A DNA stretch of 38,000 nt, from positions 1 through 38,000 of the forward strand of contig CANGHX010000006.1 in NCBI GenBank assembly GCA_947453715.1. The letters run 5' to 3'. Within the stretch, counting starts at the first letter, position 1. Each line of letters starts with the position of its first letter. The DNA is from Flavobacteriales bacterium. GTDB lineage: Bacteria > Bacteroidota > Bacteroidia > Flavobacteriales_D > Crocinitomicaceae. A program made the translations under genes and the position numbers. Under the pieces are notes generated by a model that made no database searches, was not told the origin of the DNA, and worked only from the letters and a program-made list of their open reading frames with translations. This document shows positions 34,146-38,000 of the stretch, one piece after another.

Positions 34146-35633
34146 ATGAATACAACTAAAAAAGATAAAAACGAATTATTCCCAGTTTTTTTAAAACTGA
34201 ACGAATTAAATGTTTTAATTATTGGTGGTGGAAAAATAGGTTTGGAGAAATTATCATCTGTAATTTCAAATTCTCCTTTGAGCAGAGTGAAAGTTGTTGC
34301 TATTTCCTTCATCGATGAGTTGAAACAATTCGTAGAATCTTATCCTTTAGTTGAATTGATTGAATCTGAGTTCAAAGATGAACATTTAGAAGGGATTCAA
34401 ATTGTTATTTCTGCTTTGAATAATGTTGAATTATCCGAGCAGATTAAAAGAACAGTAAACCAGAAAGGGATTTTATACAATGCAGCGGATAAACCTGAAT
34501 TATGTGATTTTTACCTTGGTTCTACCGTTACAAAAGGAAATTTAAAAATCGGAATTTCGACAAATGGCAAGTCACCAACTGTCGCAAAACGATTAAAAGA
34601 AATATTTAATGACAATATTCCAAATGAAATAGATAATTCATTGGAGAATTTAAGTAAAATAAGAAATCATTTGAAAGGTGATTTTCAACGTAAAATTGTA
34701 CAATTAGATAAGATTACAAGTGAATTAAAAGAAAATAAAGCAAAAGCTTGGTATCATTTTAGTTTTAAAAAAGTGTTTGGCTATGCAGCTTCGATTATCG
34801 GAATTATGCTTGCAGGACATTTGTTATTTACAATTATCCCTTTAGAATCAATTTGGAGTAAAACGGGAGAATTGGCTTCAACCTTAAATATCGATTTTGT
34901 ATATTTTATGATCGGTGGATTTATTGCTCAAATGATCGATGGTGCACTTGGAATGGCTTATGGTGTGAGTGCGACAACTTTCTTGTTGTCTTTTGGAGTT
35001 ACTCCTGCAGTTGCAAGTATGAGTGTTCATACTTCTGAAATATTCACTAGTGGTGTTTCGGGTTTTATGCATTTAAGATTTGGAAACGTTAATAATAAAT
35101 TATTTAAAACCATTTTAATTCCTGGAGTTATTGGTTCAATTCTAGGTGCATACATTTTGTCTGAGTTTGAAAATTATAATACATATATAAAACCGGTGGT
35201 TGGAGTTTATACATTGATTTTGGGGATCATAATTATACACAAGGTTGTCAAAAAGAACACAAGACGTAAAAAAGTCAGTCATGTAGGTTGGTTAGCAACT
35301 GCAGGAGGATTTTTAGATGCAATCGGTGGAGGAGGATGGGGGCCTGTTGTTTCTTCAACGTTGATTGCAAGAGGAAAAAATCCAAGGCTAATAATTGGTT
35401 CAGTTAATTTGGCTGAGTTTTTTGTCTCGTTAGCAAGTTCATTTACTTTTTTTACTTTAATCGGTACTTCTCATTGGCAAACATTTGTTGGTTTAATTTT
35501 AGGAGGTGTTTGTGCAGCTCCAATTGCAGCATACCTGTCGAGAAAATTAAATGTAAAAGCAATGATGTTAATGGTTGGAATTATAATAATTATTGTTAGT
35601 TTAAGGATTATAATTATGACTATTTTAAAATAA
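34146..35633 (+). CDS. Fusion: siroheme synthase (CysG-N) dehydrogenase/ferrochelatase domain with TSUP (TauE/SafE) transporter
   Basis: The 495-residue protein joins two functions. Residues 1 to about 200 form a precorrin-2 dehydrogenase/sirohydrochlorin ferrochelatase domain: the NAD-binding LIIGGGKIGLEKL near residue 20, the NAADKPELCDF loop, and ISTNGKSPTVAKRLKE. Residues from about 207 form a membrane protein of the TSUP family with two similar halves (FMIGGFIAQMIDGALGMAYGVSATT and WLATAGGFLDAIGGGGWGPVVSS). The first domain turns precorrin-2 into siroheme, completing the job of cobA. The second probably moves sulfate or sulfite across the inner membrane. The cytosolic linker (about 185-207) is Lys-rich. 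Confidence 0.88.
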   Translation: MNTTKKDKNELFPVFLKLNELNVLIIGGGKIGLEKLSSVISNSPLSRVKVVAISFIDELKQFVESYPLVELIESEFKDEHLEGIQIVISALNNVELSEQIKRTVNQKGILYNAADKPELCDFYLGSTVTKGNLKIGISTNGKSPTVAKRLKEIFNDNIPNEIDNSLENLSKIRNHLKGDFQRKIVQLDKITSELKENKAKAWYHFSFKKVFGYAASIIGIMLAGHLLFTIIPLESIWSKTGELASTLNIDFVYFMIGGFIAQMIDGALGMAYGVSATTFLLSFGVTPAVASMSVHTSEIFTSGVSGFMHLRFGNVNNKLFKTILIPGVIGSILGAYILSEFENYNTYIKPVVGVYTLILGIIIIHKVVKKNTRRKKVSHVGWLATAGGFLDAIGGGGWGPVVSSTLIARGKNPRLIIGSVNLAEFFVSLASSFTFFTLIGTSHWQTFVGLILGGVCAAPIAAYLSRKLNVKAMMLMVGIIIIIVSLRIIIMTILK

Positions 35634-35652
35634 ATATTAATAAATAAAAGAT

Positions 35653-36531
35653 ATGAAAAAAGTATATTTAAGTGATTCAGGACCAGTAACATCAGATTCT
35701 ATTTATAGTTTTTGGAGATGGAGTGAAGCAAATGATTTGACTAGTGAGAAAATTGAAGACATTACAAATTACTGTTTAGACTTAGGGATTACAGGATTTG
35801 ATTTGTCAAACTCATATGGACTAGGAAGAGTTGAAGAATTATTCGGAAATGCGATTGCGAATAAATCATTGAAAAGAGATGAATTTGTTTTGTTTTCAAA
35901 AGTTGGATATAAATCGAATGATCCTCAAACAGGTAAAATAATTTATAATCAACTGACTGAAAAGTATTTAGTTAAAACAGTTGAAGATTCTTTGAAAAAA
36001 CTGAATACAGATTACATTGATGTTTTATTGTTGAAAGATTATGATCCGTTAATGAAAGCGGAAGAAGTTGTCTCAGCTTTAAACAAGTTAGTGTATAGTG
36101 GAAAAGTAAAACACATCGGTATTTCTGATTTCAATGTGTTTGAACATCAATTACTTTCTAATTTATCATTGGATATTGTGACAAATCATTTTGAATTGAA
36201 TTTATTTAATTCTTCAGCTGTTCATGATGGCCGATTAGCATTTGCGAAAGAGAAATATGTTAAACCAATGGCATGGGCTCCTTTAGCAGACGGAAGAATT
36301 TTATACGGACATGATAATGAAGCTTTAGCAATTAGAGATATATTAAGCGATATAGCTTTAAAGTATGATTCTAATATTGAACAGATTGCTGTTGCTTGGA
36401 TTCATAAATTAGGAGCTCTTCCAATTATAGGAAGTTTAAATAAAGAAAGAATTAAAAATGCAGCTACAGCTAGTGAAGTTAAACTTTCGCATGAAGATTG
36501 GCATAGAATATATAATGTTACCAAAAGATAA
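35653..36531 (+). CDS. Aldo/keto reductase-like protein with catalytic His replaced by Lys
   Basis: The 292-residue protein has the AKR (beta/alpha)8 pattern. Catalytic D50 and Y55 lie in GFDLSNSYGLGRVEELFG and K83 in FSKVGY, but the position of the catalytic His is Lys (K128 in VLLLKDYDPLMK, where relatives have LLLHRPDPLM). NADPH-side motifs GISDFN and VAWIHKLGALPIIGS are present. Overall resemblance is to the YdhF-type AKRs. It is 19 bases after the transporter fusion and 67 before cysH, within the sulfur operon. The substrate is unknown and activity may be altered. Confidence 0.8.
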   Translation: MKKVYLSDSGPVTSDSIYSFWRWSEANDLTSEKIEDITNYCLDLGITGFDLSNSYGLGRVEELFGNAIANKSLKRDEFVLFSKVGYKSNDPQTGKIIYNQLTEKYLVKTVEDSLKKLNTDYIDVLLLKDYDPLMKAEEVVSALNKLVYSGKVKHIGISDFNVFEHQLLSNLSLDIVTNHFELNLFNSSAVHDGRLAFAKEKYVKPMAWAPLADGRILYGHDNEALAIRDILSDIALKYDSNIEQIAVAWIHKLGALPIIGSLNKERIKNAATASEVKLSHEDWHRIYNVTKR

Positions 36532-36542
36532 AAATAATCAAC

Positions 36543-36574
36543 TTCCTCCCTTGAGGGAGGATTGAGGAGGGTGA
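36543..36574. repeat. Dispersed palindromic repeat, second copy
   Basis: A 32-base element, TCCTCCC-TTGA-GGGAGGA plus a G-rich tail, matches 21558-21589 at 29 of 32 positions. It lies in the 67-base gap between the aldo/keto reductase and cysH genes inside the operon, where its 7-bp hairpin could pause RNA polymerase or stabilise RNA; it has no U-run. Confidence 0.75.
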
Positions 36575-36598
36575 TAATTTTTTAATATAATTTATAGA

Positions 36599-37279
36599 AT
36601 GAAATTAAACAATATCGAAGAACTTTCTTTGGAAGAAGTATTGAAGGAAATAGCAACTCAATATGGAGATAAAGCTGCTTTTTCAACTAGTTTGAGTTGG
36701 GAAGATCAGGTTATTTCACATCATATTTTTGCTAATAATCTTCCAATTCGTGTTTTTACTTTGGATACAGGAAGAATGTTTCCTGAAACGTACAACGTAT
36801 TAAATAGAACAAAAGATCGATATGGAAAAGTGATTGAAGTCTATTTTCCGAATAATGAATCGGTTGAAAAATTGGTTACTTCAAAAGGTCCTTTGAGTTT
36901 CTATGAATCTTTAGAAAACAGAAAAGAATGCTGTAATATTCGAAAAGTTGAACCATTAAATAGAGCATTAAAAGGAGTCGAAGTTTGGATTACTGGTTTA
37001 AGAGCAGAACATTCTGATAATAGAAAAGACCTTTCGATAGTAGAGAAAGATGATCAGAGAAATATTATTAAAGTGAATCCATTATTGAATTGGTCGTTTG
37101 AAGAAGTGAAAGCGGAAATATCAAAGCACAATATTCCATATAATATTCTTCATGATAAAGGTTTTGTAAGTATTGGATGTCAACCGTGTACAAGAGCAAT
37201 AAAAGAAGGAGAAGATTTCAGAGCCGGAAGATGGTGGTGGGAAGATACAAGTAAAAAAGAATGCGGATTGCATTCGTAG
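36599..37279 (+). CDS. cysH: Adenylyl-sulfate (APS) reductase, CysH family
   Basis: The 226-residue enzyme reduces adenylyl sulfate to sulfite. It has the PP-loop-derived AFSTSLSWEDQ segment and the C-terminal catalytic KKECGLH (C222). Two cysteine pairs, C111-C112 (KECCNIRK) and C194-x2-C197 (GCQPC), bind the 4Fe-4S cluster; this set separates APS reductases from cluster-free PAPS reductases. The cofactor-type call is therefore APS, and no APS kinase is needed upstream in the window. It lies between the aldo/keto reductase gene and the cysD gene, from which it is separated by the minisatellite at 37281-37410. Confidence 0.92.
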   Translation: MKLNNIEELSLEEVLKEIATQYGDKAAFSTSLSWEDQVISHHIFANNLPIRVFTLDTGRMFPETYNVLNRTKDRYGKVIEVYFPNNESVEKLVTSKGPLSFYESLENRKECCNIRKVEPLNRALKGVEVWITGLRAEHSDNRKDLSIVEKDDQRNIIKVNPLLNWSFEEVKAEISKHNIPYNILHDKGFVSIGCQPCTRAIKEGEDFRAGRWWWEDTSKKECGLHS

Positions 37280-37280
37280 C

Positions 37281-37410
37281 GACGAATTGCAATTCGTCAC
37301 AACAATGCAATTCGTCCCAACAATTCAAACCGTCCCAACAATTCAAACCGTCCCAACAATGCAATTCGTCCCAACAATGCAATTCGTCCCAACAATGCAT
37401 TCGTTCCAAT
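37281..37410. repeat. 18-bp minisatellite preceded by an 18-bp palindrome
   Basis: GACGAATTGCAATTCGTC (37281-37298) is a perfect palindrome. From 37295 the unit CGTCCCAACAATGCAATT (18 bases) repeats six times (one unit short by one base) plus a partial unit up to about 37410. Two middle units carry the variant ending TTCAAAC instead of TGCAATT. The array lies wholly between the cysH stop and the cysD start. An open frame on the minus strand reads through it as a repeated Cys-Trp-Asp pattern but is a by-product of a period divisible by three. Confidence 0.85.
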
Positions 37411-37437
37411 AAAAGATAATAATATCAAAATAAAAAA

Positions 37438-38000
37438 ATGAGTAAAATAAATTATTTAGATGAATTAGAAGCAGAAGCAATTTACATTTTACGTGAAGTT
37501 GCTGGTCAATTTGATCGTCCTGCTTTATTATTTAGTGGTGGTAAAGATAGTATCTGCTTAGTTCATTTAGCGCTTAAAGCATTTCGTCCTGGTAAATTCC
37601 CATTTCCATTAGTCCATGTAGATACAGGTCACAATGCACCTGAAGTGATTGCATACAGAGATAAATTAGCTGAAAAGTTAGGTGAAAAATTAATTGTTCG
37701 TAAAGTAGAAGATACTATCAAAGAAAGAAATCTTCAAGATGGAAAAGGAAAATTCCCAAGTAGAAATCCTTTACAAACGTATACTTTACTAGATACAATT
37801 GAAGAATTCGAATTTGATGCTTGTATTGGTGGAGCTAGAAGAGATGAAGAGAAAGCAAGAGCAAAAGAGCGTATTTTCTCAGTAAGAGATGAATTTGGAC
37901 AATGGGATCCTAAAAAACAACGTCCTGAGTTATGGAATATCTATAATGGTAAAATTGATAAAGGTGAGAACGTTCGTGTATTTCCAATCAGTAATTGGAC
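37438..38000 (+). CDS. cysD: Sulfate adenylyltransferase small subunit, partial
   Basis: ATG 37438 opens MSKINYLDELEAEAIYILRE and runs off the right edge after 187 complete codons of a protein usually near 300 residues. The PP-loop SGGKDS is at residues 33-38, followed by VDTGHNAPEVIAYRD and GGARRDEEKARAKERIFS, all conserved in CysD. With CysN (expected downstream) it makes adenylyl sulfate from ATP and sulfate for the APS reductase encoded just upstream. Confidence 0.93.
   Translation, partial: MSKINYLDELEAEAIYILREVAGQFDRPALLFSGGKDSICLVHLALKAFRPGKFPFPLVHVDTGHNAPEVIAYRDKLAEKLGEKLIVRKVEDTIKERNLQDGKGKFPSRNPLQTYTLLDTIEEFEFDACIGGARRDEEKARAKERIFSVRDEFGQWDPKKQRPELWNIYNGKIDKGENVRVFPISNW

Noticed and set aside
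37218-37409. Minus-strand frame with a repeated Cys-Trp-Asp-Glu-Leu pattern
   Set aside because: The pattern arises because the 18-bp repeat period is a multiple of three; the frame overlaps the end of cysH and shows no start or signal features.
37295-37410. CRISPR array
   Set aside because: Units are head-to-tail 18-mers without unique spacers, and there are no cas genes.

Overview
The window is a low-GC, coding-dense chromosomal segment from a member of the Bacteroidota, most likely a Flavobacteriales-type organism. The support is the Bacteroidota promoter signature (TAnnTTTG with an upstream TTTG), genes that start without Shine-Dalgarno sequences, and family content typical of that phylum: a DUF5723 barrel, a TonB-dependent receptor with a carboxypeptidase-like N-terminal domain, a sulfite reductase carrying a HEPN domain, and a fused 2-oxoacid dehydrogenase E1. 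I see no rRNA, tRNA, CRISPR array, transposase or phage gene.

Layout. Bases 1-3499 hold an Fe-S electron-transfer cluster: a membrane/ferredoxin protein, a HAD phosphatase, a small exported protein, a CCG-domain protein and a small conserved cytosolic protein. It ends at a two-way terminator facing a DUF5723 outer-membrane protein. Bases 5157-10204 carry, mostly on the minus strand, a GtrA-like membrane protein and an acyl-CoA carboxylase / ElaA acetyltransferase / M13 peptidase group. Bases 10291-12723 carry a PIMT, an exported unknown protein and an SDR. A GT39-like membrane transferase and a fused E1 alpha/beta gene follow on the minus strand. Bases 17235-21477 are a plus-strand run of GT2, HAD-IIIA, MORN-like, lipoprotein and GT4 genes. 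Bases 21484-27427 are mixed: a repeat patch, DUF5684, a persulfide-dioxygenase-like protein with two rhodanese domains, MtaB, an exported unknown, DUF1456, DUF983 and a GNAT.

From 27521 to the right edge lies one long sulfur-assimilation operon: sulfite reductase-HEPN, siroheme methyltransferase, TonB-dependent receptor, small exported protein, a CysG-N/TSUP transporter fusion, an aldo/keto reductase, APS reductase and CysD (cut by the window edge). Together these would bring in a sulfur compound, activate sulfate, reduce it to sulfite and then sulfide, and make the siroheme the reductase needs.

The most interesting element sits in front of this operon. Within about 220 bases there is a well-formed promoter, an 18-codon leader peptide ORF containing three consecutive Met and two consecutive Cys codons, and two mutually exclusive RNA hairpins. 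One is an intrinsic terminator with nine U residues. The other is an antiterminator whose 5' arm overlaps the last codons of the leader. The geometry fits ribosome-stalling attenuation responsive to cysteine and/or methionine. Other notable points are an 18-bp minisatellite between cysH and cysD, a dispersed hairpin repeat with a compensatory base change, and an aldo/keto reductase in which the catalytic His position is Lys.
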